Shown: positions 24,726 through 33,414 of the stretch, in pieces
Layout of the letters: every line of letters starts with the position of its first letter
How positions within the stretch are numbered: position 1 is the first letter of the stretch
Source: Bradyrhizobium sp. CCBAU 53351
Lineage (GTDB): Bacteria; Pseudomonadota; Alphaproteobacteria; Rhizobiales; Xanthobacteraceae
Assembly (NCBI RefSeq): GCF_015291745.1
Contig: NZ_CP030059.1
Span: forward strand, 4,739,501-4,803,500
Reading direction: 5' to 3'
DNA: 64,000 nucleotides
Notes under the pieces: model-generated
Seen by the model: only the letters and a program-made list of their open reading frames with translations
What the model was told of the DNA's origin: nothing
Databases searched by the model: none
Position numbers and translations under genes: made by a program

Positions 24726-24756
24726 GGCTGCTGCTCTACCATTGAGCTACACCCGC
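24683..24756 (-). tRNA. tRNA-Gly(TCC)
   Basis: Minus-strand cloverleaf: acceptor GCGGGTG pairing with CACCCGC, D arm GCTC..GAGC, anticodon loop CTTCCAA (anticodon TCC), T arm with loop TTCGATT, discriminator T and encoded CCA (24683-24685). Its 3' end is the integration site of the island; the gene remains complete. Confidence 0.95.
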
Positions 24757-24868
24757 GCTACGGGGCTCCCTAACACGGCCGGGCGGCGGTCTCAACTACC
24801 AGGACGCCGCTTTCGGGTGTGTTCTCAGCCCTGCGAATTCCGCCGGTTCCTTCCGGACCCGCAGCCCC

Positions 24869-24897
24869 TTAACAGCGGCGGCAATGCCGCCTATATT
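24869..24897 (+). promoter_or_regulatory. Sigma-70-like promoter of a miniature transcription unit
   Basis: TTAACA (24869-24874) and TATATT (24892-24897) with the ideal 17-bp spacer, each one base from consensus. The predicted start of transcription, near 24904, is about 15 bases before a perfect Shine-Dalgarno. Confidence 0.6.
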
Positions 24898-24932
24898 GAA
24901 ATCTTCCGCAACCAACGAAAGGAGGTGATCCA

Positions 24933-24977
24933 GTGTCTTTTACCAAGCGCTGTCACCTCGCTGGGATCGCCCGCTAA
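24933..24977 (+). CDS. 14-codon mini-ORF with a perfect Shine-Dalgarno
   Basis: GTG 24933 to TAA 24977 encodes MSFTKRCHLAGIAR. It is preceded at the ideal distance (7 bases from GGAGG to GTG) by AAGGAGGTGATCC (24919-24931), complementary over 13 bases to the 3' end of 16S rRNA. A consensus-like promoter lies upstream and an intrinsic terminator 60 bp downstream, so the whole unit is about 165 nt. Function unknown: a leader peptide that has lost its operon, a small protein, or an RNA whose ribosome-binding end matters are all possible. No gene follows on the plus strand. Confidence 0.5.
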   Translation: MSFTKRCHLAGIAR

Positions 24978-25037
24978 GCTCTGAATAAGGCTTGGCATCG
25001 GGGCGCTCTCAGCCCTGGACCAGCGAGCACGAAATCG

Positions 25038-25069
25038 GGCGCGACGGGGCTTCCCCGCCGCGCCTTTTT
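25038..25069 (+). terminator. Intrinsic terminator after the mini-ORF
   Basis: Stem GGCGCG-A-CGGGG (25038-25049), loop CTT, CCCCG-C-CGCGCC (25053-25064), then TTTTT (25065-25069): eleven pairs with one internal mismatch and a T-run on the plus strand only. The sensor-kinase gene ends 31 bp away on the other strand and may use the same hairpin. Confidence 0.75.
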
Positions 25070-25099
25070 CGTCGCCGGCCTTTCTGTCGGTCGCGGGGC

Positions 25100-27511
25100 T
25101 CAGGCCGGCGGCTCGCCCGCAAGCACTTCGCGAATTCTCTGCGACAGCTCCGACTTCCGGTAGGGCTTTCCGAGCAACGTCACGCCGGGATCCAGATGCC
25201 CTTCGTGGACGATGGCATCGTCGGTGTAGCCGGAGGTGTAGAGCACCTTCACGCCGGGCCGGCGGAGCCGGACGGCGTCGGCCAATTCCCGCCCGTTCAT
25301 GCCGCCGGGCATGATGATGTCCGTGAACAGGAGATCGAATTTGGCGCCCTGGTCGACCAGCGCCAGCGCCGATGCGCCGTCGCCGGCCACGAGCGTGCGA
25401 TAGCCGAGGCTGCCGAGCTGGGCGATGACATAACCCTGCACCAGCGGATCGTCCTCGACTACGAGGATCGTCTCCTGCCCACGTGCCGTGACGGGCGCCT
25501 GAACCGGTGTCGCCCTGGCCGGCGCCTCGCCCTTCGACCGCGGCAGGAACAGCCGCATCACCGTGCCGGTCCCCTCCTCGCTCTCGACTGCGACGGTGCC
25601 GCCGGTCTGGCGGGCAAAGCCGTAGACCATGCTGAGCCCGAGCCCCGTGCCGCGACCGACGCCCTTGGTGGTGAAGAACGGCTCGAACACCCGGTCGCGA
25701 ATGTCGGCCGGGATGCCGTGGCCGGTGTCGCCGACCGCGACCATCACGAAGGCGCCGCGCACGGCGTCGCCGTCGGCGACGCTGCCGGCGCCCTCGAACT
25801 CCCGGTTCGCGGTTTCGAGGGTGAGCCTGCCGCCCCCCGGCATCGCGTCACGTGCATTGACCGCGAGGTTGACGATCGCGGAGGAGAGCTGCGAGGGATC
25901 CGCCATCGCAGACCAGGCGTCGTCGGCGAGCCGGATGTCGATCTCGATATGCTCGCCGAGGATGGGCTTGAGCAGCTTCGCGGTCTCGACCACGAGCGCG
26001 TTGACGTCGATCTCGCGCGGCGCCAGCGGCTGGCGGCGCGCGAAGGTCAGGAGCTGCGAGGTGATCTCGGCGCCGCGCGCGGCCGCATCGTCGATCAGCT
26101 GCGCGATCGCGGAGAGCTCGGGCTTGTCCGCAAGCCCGTCCCGGATGATCTCGATGGTGCCGGTGATGACCGTGAGCACATTGTTGAAATCGTGCGCGAC
26201 GCCGCCGGTGAGCTGGCCGATCGCATCCATCTTCTGGGATTGACGTAAGCGCTCCTCGGTTTCGTGCTGCGCGGTGAGGTCGGTCGCGGAGCCGCGGTAG
26301 CCCGTGAAGCGTCCGTCGGCATCGAAGACCGGCTTGCCGTTGACGCTGAAATGATGAATCCGGCCCTTGGTGTCGTGCCCGCGATATTCGAACTTTCGAA
26401 ACGGCTCGTGACGGTCCAGCGCCGCCAGGTGCGCGCGCCATTTCTCGGGCTCGGTCTCGCGGTCGAGCGCGGTATCGATGCGGCGCGTGCCGACCCGAAC
26501 CTTGGGATCCATGCCGAAGGCGACCACCCGGTCCGACAGGTAGGTGAACCGATGATCCGGGCCGGTCTCCCAGAACCAGTCCGATGCGGTCTCGGCATAG
26601 TCGCGGAAACGTTCCTCGCTCGCCCGGGCGTCCTCCTCGGCGCGCCGGCGGATTTTCAGATCGCGCTCGAGATTTGCATTGGCCTCTCGCAGCTCGCCAT
26701 AGGCGCGCTCGAGGTTCGCGCACATCGCGTTGAAGGCGTCGATCACCTTGTCGAGCTCATCGGCTTCATAGGGCGGCCGGCGCTCCAGGCGCAAAGGCGG
26801 CGGCGGCCGCGCCAGGCTGTATTTGCTGACGAACTCGGCGATGGCGGCCAGATGCCGCGTCACCAGCAGATGGAACATGTAGATGATGAACAGCGAGACC
26901 AGGAATGTCTTTGCCGCCTGGCTGGCCAGGATGACCAGCGCCCGGTTGAGCAGATGCTGATAGATGTCGGTCAGCGTCGCCTCGACGTGGAGCAGGCCGA
27001 TCTCGCGCGCGGTCCCCTGCACTGTCGTGTTCAAGGGATAGTCGCGCGTCACCACGGAGCGGGTGCTGGGCTCGCCCACCGCAAGGCGGATCGGATCGGG
27101 ACGATCGGCGATCTCGCGCACTTCGGCGGCCCGGATGTCAGGCAGCCGCAGGATGCCGTCGAGTTGGAGCTTGAGCTGGTTCTGGTCGAGATTCCACAGG
27201 CTCTCGCCGAGGCTGCCGGTCGTGCTGCGGCCGATCTCGTCGAGCCGCGTCTCGATGAGGGCGACCTCGCGATCGTAATCGAGATAGAGCTGAAGCGCAG
27301 TCAGCGTCAGCGTCACGACCGAAGAGAACAGTAGCACGGCGGCGAGGAGCCGTGGTCCGACGCCGCTGCGCGACCAGTTGAAGAGCCGTGACAGGAGCGA
27401 CGGGAACACCGGAGCTGCGAGCGTGGTCCCGACGCCGGTCAGACCCGGCTTCGCAGCCGCCGGCGCGACGGCGCGGCTGTGCTTGGGGTCCTCGTCGCCT
27501 GCGTTGGCCAT
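25100..27511 (-). CDS. Membrane hybrid histidine kinase (PAS, HisKA, HATPase, receiver)
   Basis: 803 residues from ATG 27511 (MANAGDEDPKHS). Order: membrane helix (LLAAVLLFSSVVTLTLTAL), periplasmic domain of about 130 residues (IGRSTTGSLGESLWNLDQNQ), second membrane helix (FLVSLFIIYMFHLL), HAMP-like linker and coiled coil, PAS domain (FRDYAETASDWFWETGPD), HisKA with GGVAHDFNNVLTVITG, HATPase with NLAVNARDAM and GTGLGLSMVYGF, and a C-terminal receiver (ILVVEDDPLVQ, phosphoacceptor in LLFTDIIMPGG, GKPYRKSEL). It should sense a periplasmic signal. It is divergent from a gene for a periplasmic solute-binding protein across 337 bp, suggesting that protein supplies or is controlled by the signal. 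Confidence 0.93.
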   Translation of the reverse strand: MANAGDEDPKHSRAVAPAAAKPGLTGVGTTLAAPVFPSLLSRLFNWSRSGVGPRLLAAVLLFSSVVTLTLTALQLYLDYDREVALIETRLDEIGRSTTGSLGESLWNLDQNQLKLQLDGILRLPDIRAAEVREIADRPDPIRLAVGEPSTRSVVTRDYPLNTTVQGTAREIGLLHVEATLTDIYQHLLNRALVILASQAAKTFLVSLFIIYMFHLLVTRHLAAIAEFVSKYSLARPPPPLRLERRPPYEADELDKVIDAFNAMCANLERAYGELREANANLERDLKIRRRAEEDARASEERFRDYAETASDWFWETGPDHRFTYLSDRVVAFGMDPKVRVGTRRIDTALDRETEPEKWRAHLAALDRHEPFRKFEYRGHDTKGRIHHFSVNGKPVFDADGRFTGYRGSATDLTAQHETEERLRQSQKMDAIGQLTGGVAHDFNNVLTVITGTIEIIRDGLADKPELSAIAQLIDDAAARGAEITSQLLTFARRQPLAPREIDVNALVVETAKLLKPILGEHIEIDIRLADDAWSAMADPSQLSSAIVNLAVNARDAMPGGGRLTLETANREFEGAGSVADGDAVRGAFVMVAVGDTGHGIPADIRDRVFEPFFTTKGVGRGTGLGLSMVYGFARQTGGTVAVESEEGTGTVMRLFLPRSKGEAPARATPVQAPVTARGQETILVVEDDPLVQGYVIAQLGSLGYRTLVAGDGASALALVDQGAKFDLLFTDIIMPGGMNGRELADAVRLRRPGVKVLYTSGYTDDAIVHEGHLDPGVTLLGKPYRKSELSQRIREVLAGEPPA

Positions 27512-27848
27512 GCACCACATCCTCGGAAATGGCGGCTCCCTGCTCCGGCCAGCCGGCTGCAGTCTCGAGCAATCCAAAAGTAGCAATCCAGGAGTTGAGA
27601 CGCCCGCCTCGTCACCCCGCGCGCAATCATCCTGTCGGCCCGTGGGCGGCTTGAGGTCGACAAGTCATGTCTTGCGCCCAGCAGCAGGATACCCGCGCAA
27701 ACTACCACTGCGCGTGCTAGAATGACATCGGTGAAAGTGCGGAGTCGCTCGCGGGGCAAGCGGTAACGGTTGCCGGCCCCCAGGTGCCCACTTCCGGTAG
27801 ATCGCGCGGACGTCCGAATCCAGTGGTAGCAACCAAAGGAGGCGCCTC
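27512..27848. other. Divergent control region between sensor kinase and binding protein
   Basis: 337 bp. I see no convincing -35/-10 pair or inverted repeat. The only clear signal is the ribosome binding site AAAGGAGG 7 bases before ATG 27849. Confidence 0.4.
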
Positions 27849-28562
27849 ATGTGGCGGCTGATGGTCGCCTGCCTGTCGTTGCTCGCAGCCGGTCCCTCCC
27901 AGGTGCAGGATGTGATCCGGCTGGCGCGCATCGCCGACATCCCCGATCAATATGTCGGCGGCGAGATGCTGCGGGCTGTCTATGCCAAGCTGAACATCAG
28001 GCTGGAGTTCGAGGACGTCCCCGGCAAGCGCGCGCTCGCGCTGTCGAGCGCCGGCGAGGTCGACGGCGAGATCCAGCGGATCGGAACGCTCGCGCGCGAC
28101 TACCCGACGCTGGTCCAGGTCACGCCGGCGATCAACTACATCGAGCCCGCAGTGTTCGCGACCAGGCTCCGGTTCGACGTCGCCGGCTGGGATTCGATCA
28201 AGGACTACAGCATCGGCATCGTCCGCGGCGTCGGCTCCTCGGAAGCCGGCACGCGCGGCATGGCCCGCGTCACGGCGACCACCGGCCTCGACAACATGGT
28301 CAGGATGCTCGACGCCGACCGCTTCGACGTGATGGTCACCGACCTCTTCAGCGGCCTTGCCGCGGTGAGGAAACTCAATCTGCAGGCCAAGATCTACCCG
28401 CTCTCGCCGCCGCTCGAGCGCATCCACATCTACCACTATTTGCATGAACGCCATCGCGATCTGGTGCCGAAAGTGGGCAAGGTGATCGCTGAGATGGAGG
28501 CGAGCGGCGAACTGGCGGCGCTGCGCGAGGTCCTGGTCAAGCAGGTCCTGAGCGGGCCGTGA
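27849..28562 (+). CDS. Periplasmic solute-binding protein, family 3 type
   Basis: 237 residues with a cleavable signal peptide (MWRLMVACLSLLAAGPS) followed by the bilobed type-II binding-protein pattern: IRLARIADIPDQYVGGEML, a first-lobe KRALALSSAGEVDGE, hinge IGIVRGVGSSEAG, and a C-terminal lobe (FDVMVTDLFSGLAAVRKL). No permease or ATPase gene is adjacent, so it may act as a ligand receptor for the divergent sensor kinase rather than in transport. Ligand unknown. A strong ribosome binding site supports the start. Confidence 0.85.
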   Translation: MWRLMVACLSLLAAGPSQVQDVIRLARIADIPDQYVGGEMLRAVYAKLNIRLEFEDVPGKRALALSSAGEVDGEIQRIGTLARDYPTLVQVTPAINYIEPAVFATRLRFDVAGWDSIKDYSIGIVRGVGSSEAGTRGMARVTATTGLDNMVRMLDADRFDVMVTDLFSGLAAVRKLNLQAKIYPLSPPLERIHIYHYLHERHRDLVPKVGKVIAEMEASGELAALREVLVKQVLSGP

Positions 28563-28572
28563 GAGCCGTCAG

Positions 28573-28776
28573 TCAGCTCATCCGAAGCCGCTCGCGCAAT
28601 GCGACGGCTGCGATCAATATGCCGACACACCAGGCCACGACTGCGCGGTGAGGCTCCCCGCCGAGCAGCACGGTGAAGATGCTCGCGAGCAGGCACGGCG
28701 CGATGGCCTTGCCGTTGCGGCTCACGAGCGAGACGAGAAACGGCATCGCCGCGATCGATATCTGCAGAAGGTCCAT
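28573..28776 (-). CDS. Small two-helix membrane protein
   Basis: 67 residues from ATG 28776 (MDLLQISIAAMPFLVSLVSR). Two hydrophobic stretches (ISIAAMPFLVSLV; VVAWCVGILIAAVAL) with a short connecting loop predict a hairpin in the inner membrane. No domain recognised; the 3' end converges on the binding-protein gene. Confidence 0.6.
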   Translation of the reverse strand: MDLLQISIAAMPFLVSLVSRNGKAIAPCLLASIFTVLLGGEPHRAVVAWCVGILIAAVALRERLRMS

Positions 28777-28799
28777 GCAGGAAACGGTGTCGTGAGGCT

Positions 28800-28985
28800 T
28801 CAGACGCCGCAGCCGCCGGGTGCACGCGGGCGCTTGCCGCGCCGGCTTTCCACGATGCGCTCGCCGCCATTCTCGGCCGAGCTGCCGTAATAGCGGTGGT
28901 GACCGCTTTGGTCGTGTAGATCGGCCGTCTCCGATCGTCCGGCCCGACGCGCGTCGCAGATGATCTTGATGATGTGACCCGACAT
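28800..28985 (-). CDS. Small hypothetical protein
   Basis: 61 residues (MSGHIIKIICDARRAGRSET), hydrophilic and rich in Gly, Arg and His, ending GKRPRAPGGCGV. No recognised domain. Codon usage is consistent with the genome and it lies just upstream of the small membrane protein on the same strand, but the evidence for translation is limited. Confidence 0.45.
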   Translation of the reverse strand: MSGHIIKIICDARRAGRSETADLHDQSGHHRYYGSSAENGGERIVESRRGKRPRAPGGCGV

Positions 28986-29182
28986 TGCCGCCTCCAGCAG
29001 AAATCTTGTTGTTTGTGGTCATCAGTCGCGACCGCTTCCGACGGCGTTCACGCGGCCGGGCCGCAATCGGGTTTCAGGACGGTTTCGTCGCTTGCGGCCC
29101 GCGCAATATTTTGCTTCGGGAATGTCGGCACCGCCTGCGGTGGGACGTCCTTGGGATCTGTGCAGAAAACAACGAGGTGACG

Positions 29183-29563
29183 ATGCTTTACGCCATTCTG
29201 GCCTATCATGTGGAAGACGAGGTCACGTCCTGGACGCCGGAGCATGACGCCGCGGTCGTGGCAAAGGTCATCGCGGTTCAGGAGCCCTTGCGGGCAAGCG
29301 GACAGTTTGGGCCGGCCGCCCGTTTGGATGGGACCCGAAAGGCGCGCACCTTGCGTGGCCCGGGTGCAGGCATGGTGCTGGACGGGCCGTTTGCCGAGAC
29401 CAAGGAGCAGCTCCTGGGCTTCCACCTGATGGAATGCGCCACCGAGGACGAGGCGATCGCGGCGGCGCGGAAGCTGCGTGCGGTCAATCCGACCGCGGTC
29501 TACGAAATCCGCCCGGTCAAGCTTTACGTGCCTGCCGATGGGTTCGGCGCGACGTCCGGGTGA
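29183..29563 (+). CDS. YCII-related (DGPF) domain protein
   Basis: 126 residues from ATG 29183, preceded by GAGGTGA. It shows the YCII/DGPF family marks: MLYAILAYHVEDEV, then VLDGPFAETKEQLLGFHLMECATEDEAIAAARKL and a closing YEIRPV. The family has a ferredoxin-like fold; members near extracytoplasmic sigma factors are of unknown biochemical function, with a conserved His/Asp pair suggesting catalysis. No sigma-factor gene is nearby here. Confidence 0.88.
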   Translation: MLYAILAYHVEDEVTSWTPEHDAAVVAKVIAVQEPLRASGQFGPAARLDGTRKARTLRGPGAGMVLDGPFAETKEQLLGFHLMECATEDEAIAAARKLRAVNPTAVYEIRPVKLYVPADGFGATSG

Positions 29564-29572
29564 GGCGCAGCC

Positions 29573-30163
29573 CTAGCCGCCCGGCCCGGTCCGCGCACCA
29601 TAGAAGCGCTGGATCAGGAGCCCGCCGAAGGCGATGAACCAGACGAAAGGCGCGACGTGCGGCGCAAATGCCGCCACGATCGTGCCGGGGATGAACACCA
29701 GAAGCGGAAACAGCGAGGCCATGATCTCGTGGCGCCAGCTGCCGAGGATCGTCCACCACAGCCAGGCATTGAGCCCGGCAATCGCGGTGAGGTGCAGGCC
29801 GTAGAGCACCGCGACTGCACTGCTCCTGCCGTAATTGGTGTAGAGGCCGTTGGTGACAGGCAGCAGCACGATCGAGAGCAGGAAGAACAGGTTGAGGATC
29901 ACCGCGCCGCGGCTGCTGACCGGCTGGCGCGCCAGCCGCCGGTGATGGCTGATCCAGAACACGCCGGCGATGATGAAGCTGAGCGCGAAGCCGGCGAGCT
30001 TGCCGGAATAGACATGGGCGAGGTCGCTCCAGTCGGGGGCGCTGGTAAACACCGCGGCCTTGGGCAGGTCGTAGGCCAAAAGCGTCATGGCGACACCGAA
30101 AATGGTGTTGCTGAGCGATTCCAGCCGCCGCATCTCGAACTGGTCGGGCTTGAGCTCGGTCAT
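29573..30163 (-). CDS. TMEM175-family (DUF1211) membrane protein
   Basis: 196 residues with about six hydrophobic segments. The first begins with the family signature region RLESLSNTIFGVAMTLLAYDL, corresponding to the FSDxxxAxxxTLL motif of TMEM175 potassium channels, but with Asn in place of the usual Asp. Second segment near VYSGKLAGFALSFIIAGVFW, followed by the HHRR loop typical of the family. Likely a potassium-permeable channel; selectivity is not proven by sequence. It converges with the YCII gene and is divergent from the helicase. Confidence 0.82.
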   Translation of the reverse strand: MTELKPDQFEMRRLESLSNTIFGVAMTLLAYDLPKAAVFTSAPDWSDLAHVYSGKLAGFALSFIIAGVFWISHHRRLARQPVSSRGAVILNLFFLLSIVLLPVTNGLYTNYGRSSAVAVLYGLHLTAIAGLNAWLWWTILGSWRHEIMASLFPLLVFIPGTIVAAFAPHVAPFVWFIAFGGLLIQRFYGARTGPGG

Positions 30164-30245
30164 GTCGGGTGTGCGCAGCTGGAACTTCGGGCCGTCCTCC
30201 CCTAAATCCTAATTCAGGTTCCGTCCAGCCGCATTGCGATTCGCG

Positions 30246-32342
30246 ATGGGATCGCCGACTCTCGCCCTTTCACCGGGGCGATTCGTGGCAACATATCTGG
30301 ACACGCTCAATGCGGAGCAGCGCCGCGCCGTGGAGCATGGCGTGGCCGACGGCGCGACCGTGGGCGCCCCCCTGCTCGTCATCGCAGGCGCCGGCTCCGG
30401 CAAGACCAACACGCTGGCCCACCGCGTCGCGCATCTGATCGTCGCAGGTAGCGATCCGCGCCGCATCCTGCTGATGACATTCTCCCGACGCGCGGCGGCC
30501 GAGATGGCCGGCCGGGTCGAGCGCATCGCCCGTAAGGTGCTGGGCGAGAACAACGCCGCGATCATGCGCGATGCCCTCACCTGGGCCGGCACTTTCCACG
30601 GCATCGGCGCGCGGCTGCTGCGCGAATATGCCGAGCGGATCGGCGTCGACCCTGCCTTCACGATCCACGACCGCGAGGACTCCGCCGACCTGATGAACCT
30701 GGTCCGGCACGAGCGCGGGCTGTCGAAGACCGAGAGCCGCTTTCCGGCCAAGGGCACGTGCCTGTCGATCTACTCGCGCTGCGTCAATGCCGAGATGGAG
30801 ATCGAGAAGGTGCTCGGCCAGCATTATCCCTGGTGTGCGGGGTGGGCCGCCGAGCTGAAGGGCCTGTTCGCAGCCTATGTCGAGGCCAAGCAGGCCCAGC
30901 ATGTGCTCGATTACGACGACCTGCTGCTCTATTGGTCGCAGATGATGAGCGATGCGCTGATCGCGGAAGAAATCGGCGGCCGCTTCGACCACGTGCTGGT
31001 CGACGAATATCAGGACACCAACCGCCTGCAATCCTCGATCCTCCTGGCGCTCAAGCCCGACGGACGCGGGCTCACCGTGGTCGGCGACGACGCCCAGTCG
31101 ATCTACTCGTTCCGCGCCGCCACCGTGCGCAACATCCTGGATTTTCCGCAGAGTTTCTCGCCCCGCGCGGAGATGATCACGCTCGACCGCAACTACCGCT
31201 CGACCCAGGCCGTGCTCGCCGCGGCCAATGGCGTGATTGGACTCGCACGCGAGCGTTTCACCAAAAACCTCTGGACCGACCGCACCGCCTCGCACAAGCC
31301 GCAGCTCGTCACCGTGCACGACGAGGCCGACCAGGCCCGCTACATAGTCGAGGAGGTGCTGGCGAACCGCGAGCAAGGCGCGCTGCTCAAGCACCAGGCG
31401 GTGCTGTTCCGGACGTCCTCGCATTCCGGCCCGCTCGAGATCGAGCTGACCCGCCGCAACATTCCCTTTGTGAAATTCGGTGGGCTGAAATTCCTCGACG
31501 CCGCGCACGTCAAGGACGTGCTGGCCTTGCTGCGCTTCGCCGAGAACCCGCGCGACCGCGTCGCAGGTTTCCGCATCCTGCATCTGTTGCCGGGTATCGG
31601 CCCCGCGACAGCGCAGCGCGTGCTCGATCAGATGGCGGAGAGCATGGACCCGCTGCACGCGCTGGCGCATCTCCCGGTGCCGGCACGCACCGGAGACGAC
31701 TGGATCGCCTTCGTCCGCACGGTCGAGAACTTGCGCTATTCGGAATGGCCCGTCGATCTCGAACGCGTCCGGCTGTGGTACGAGCCGCATCTCGATCGCC
31801 TCCACGAGGATTCCGAGACGCGCCGCGCCGATTTGATGCAGCTCGAGCAGATCGCAAGCGGCTATCCCTCGCGCGAGAAATTCCTGACCGAGCTCACGCT
31901 CGATCCGCCGGACGCGACCAGCGACAAATCGGGTCCGCCCTTGCGCGACGAGGATTATCTGATCCTCTCCACTATCCACTCGGCCAAAGGCCAGGAGTGG
32001 AAGTCCGTGTTCGTGCTCAACGTCGTCGATGGCTGCATGCCGTCCGACCTCGGCGCCGGCACCAGCGCCGAGCTCGAGGAGGAGCGCCGCCTGCTCTACG
32101 TCGCGATGACGCGCGCCAAGGACGATTTGCACCTCGTCGTGCCCCAGCGCTTCTTCGTCCATGGCCAGGCCGCCAAGGGCGACCGCCACGTCTACGCCTC
32201 GCGCACCCGCTTCATCCCGGAGCAGCTGGTCTATCTGTTCGAGCGCACCGCCTGGCCGAAGTCCGCCCCAGGTGCAGCCCGCACCGCGGCGCAGGGGCCG
32301 AAGATCGACATCGGGGCGCGGATGCGGGGGATGTGGCGGTAG
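30246..32342 (+). CDS. UvrD/PcrA-type superfamily 1A DNA helicase
   Basis: 698 residues with all SF1A motifs: Q motif LNAEQRRAV, Walker A VIAGAGSGKTNTLAHR, Ia TFSRRAAAEM, II VLVDEYQDTN, III GDDAQSIYSFRAA, IV LDRNYRS, V STIHSAKGQEWKSVFV and VI LLYVAMTRAKDDLHLV. It is a 3'-5' DNA translocase for repair or recombination intermediates. It resembles the short UvrD-like helicases of rhizobia more than housekeeping UvrD, lacking a long C-terminal tail. ATG 30246 is chosen; an upstream TTG at 30234 is possible. Confidence 0.93.
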   Translation: MGSPTLALSPGRFVATYLDTLNAEQRRAVEHGVADGATVGAPLLVIAGAGSGKTNTLAHRVAHLIVAGSDPRRILLMTFSRRAAAEMAGRVERIARKVLGENNAAIMRDALTWAGTFHGIGARLLREYAERIGVDPAFTIHDREDSADLMNLVRHERGLSKTESRFPAKGTCLSIYSRCVNAEMEIEKVLGQHYPWCAGWAAELKGLFAAYVEAKQAQHVLDYDDLLLYWSQMMSDALIAEEIGGRFDHVLVDEYQDTNRLQSSILLALKPDGRGLTVVGDDAQSIYSFRAATVRNILDFPQSFSPRAEMITLDRNYRSTQAVLAAANGVIGLARERFTKNLWTDRTASHKPQLVTVHDEADQARYIVEEVLANREQGALLKHQAVLFRTSSHSGPLEIELTRRNIPFVKFGGLKFLDAAHVKDVLALLRFAENPRDRVAGFRILHLLPGIGPATAQRVLDQMAESMDPLHALAHLPVPARTGDDWIAFVRTVENLRYSEWPVDLERVRLWYEPHLDRLHEDSETRRADLMQLEQIASGYPSREKFLTELTLDPPDATSDKSGPPLRDEDYLILSTIHSAKGQEWKSVFVLNVVDGCMPSDLGAGTSAELEEERRLLYVAMTRAKDDLHLVVPQRFFVHGQAAKGDRHVYASRTRFIPEQLVYLFERTAWPKSAPGAARTAAQGPKIDIGARMRGMWR

Positions 32343-32397
32343 ACGCAAGAGGCCGGTCGCGAGACCTGTCAGGATCAGTGGAACACAGAGGTCCGAC

Positions 32398-33378
32398 ATG
32401 AAAGCCGTCGTCGTCGAGCAATACGCCCCCATCGATCAGATCGAGCTGCAGGACGTTCCGTCCCCGCGCATCGAGCCTGGACAGCTGCGTGTCCGGGTGG
32501 AGGCCGCCGGGATCGGCTTCGTCGACGGTTTGAAGATCGAGGGACGCTATCAGACCAAGGATCCCCTGCCCTTCATTCCGGGAACGGAATTCGCAGGCGT
32601 TGTGACCGAGGCTCCCGGCGCCCCCGGCGGTTTCGAGCCGGGCATGCGTGTGATGGGCATGACGCGGTCTGGTGCGCTCGCCGAGGAGATCGTCGTCAGG
32701 CCCGAAGCGGTCTACCCGCTGCCGGACGGTGTTGCGGCCGAGGTCGCCGCCTCGTTTCGCGCCAATTATCTCACCGCGCTCTATGCGCTCAGTGCACGCG
32801 CCTCGCTCTGCGCGGGCGAACAGCTCCTGGTGCTGGGCGCGGCCGGCGGCACGGGAATCGCGGCGGTCCAGATTGGCAGACTGCTCGGCGCCCGTGTGAT
32901 CGCAGCGGCCTCGACACCAGACAAGCGCACGTTCGCGCAACAACACGGCGCCGACGCTGTGATTGACTACACGCAGACCGGCTGGCGGGACACGTTGAAG
33001 GAATTGACCGGAGGACACGGCGCGGACGTGATCTTCGATCCCGTCGGTGGCGAGATCTCGGTGCAGGCGTTTCGCTCCATCGCTTGGCGCGGCCGCCATC
33101 TCGTGGTCGGTTTTGCGGCTGGTGCGATTCCGGCATTGCCATTCAACCTGCCATTGCTGAAAGGCGGCGCCCTGCTCGGCGTCGACCTCGCGCAGATTCC
33201 GGTGCGCGAGCCAGAGGTGCAGAAGCACCTGATGTCGCAGTTGACGGGCTGGCTCGCCGACGGCCAGCTGAAGCCCGTGGTCGGCCGCGTCTTCGCGCTC
33301 GAGGATTTCCGGGACGCGTTCAGGACCATGCAGACACGCGGGGCGCTCGGCAAGATGGTCGTGCGGATCTCAAAATAG
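32398..33378 (+). CDS. NADPH:quinone oxidoreductase-like, MDR superfamily
   Basis: 326 residues from ATG 32398 (MKAVVVEQYAPIDQIEL). Medium-chain dehydrogenase fold without zinc ligands: GroES-like domain (FIPGTEFAGVV), Rossmann glycine motif VLGAAGGTGIAAVQIG, and the quinone-reductase signature GADVIFDPVGGE. Typically reduces quinones or enones with NADPH. It follows the helicase by 55 bp on the same strand. Confidence 0.9.
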   Translation: MKAVVVEQYAPIDQIELQDVPSPRIEPGQLRVRVEAAGIGFVDGLKIEGRYQTKDPLPFIPGTEFAGVVTEAPGAPGGFEPGMRVMGMTRSGALAEEIVVRPEAVYPLPDGVAAEVAASFRANYLTALYALSARASLCAGEQLLVLGAAGGTGIAAVQIGRLLGARVIAAASTPDKRTFAQQHGADAVIDYTQTGWRDTLKELTGGHGADVIFDPVGGEISVQAFRSIAWRGRHLVVGFAAGAIPALPFNLPLLKGGALLGVDLAQIPVREPEVQKHLMSQLTGWLADGQLKPVVGRVFALEDFRDAFRTMQTRGALGKMVVRISK

Positions 33379-33414
33379 GATGCATCGCCGCGCGGGATGT
33401 GGCGGTAGCGCCGG

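Noticed and set aside
24919..24935. 16S rRNA 3' end on the minus strand
   Set aside because: Only about 17 bases match (CTGGATCACCTCCTTTC) with no other rRNA sequence around. The plus-strand reading as a Shine-Dalgarno at the right distance from GTG, with promoter and terminator, explains it better.
24673..24984. Plus-strand frame beginning with VKGIEPSYSAWKAAALPLSY
   Set aside because: It is the antisense translation of tRNA-Gly, another familiar false protein.
27142..27334. Plus-strand frames opposite the sensor kinase as a separate gene
   Set aside because: Pure shadow of the kinase coding strand with no supporting motif.
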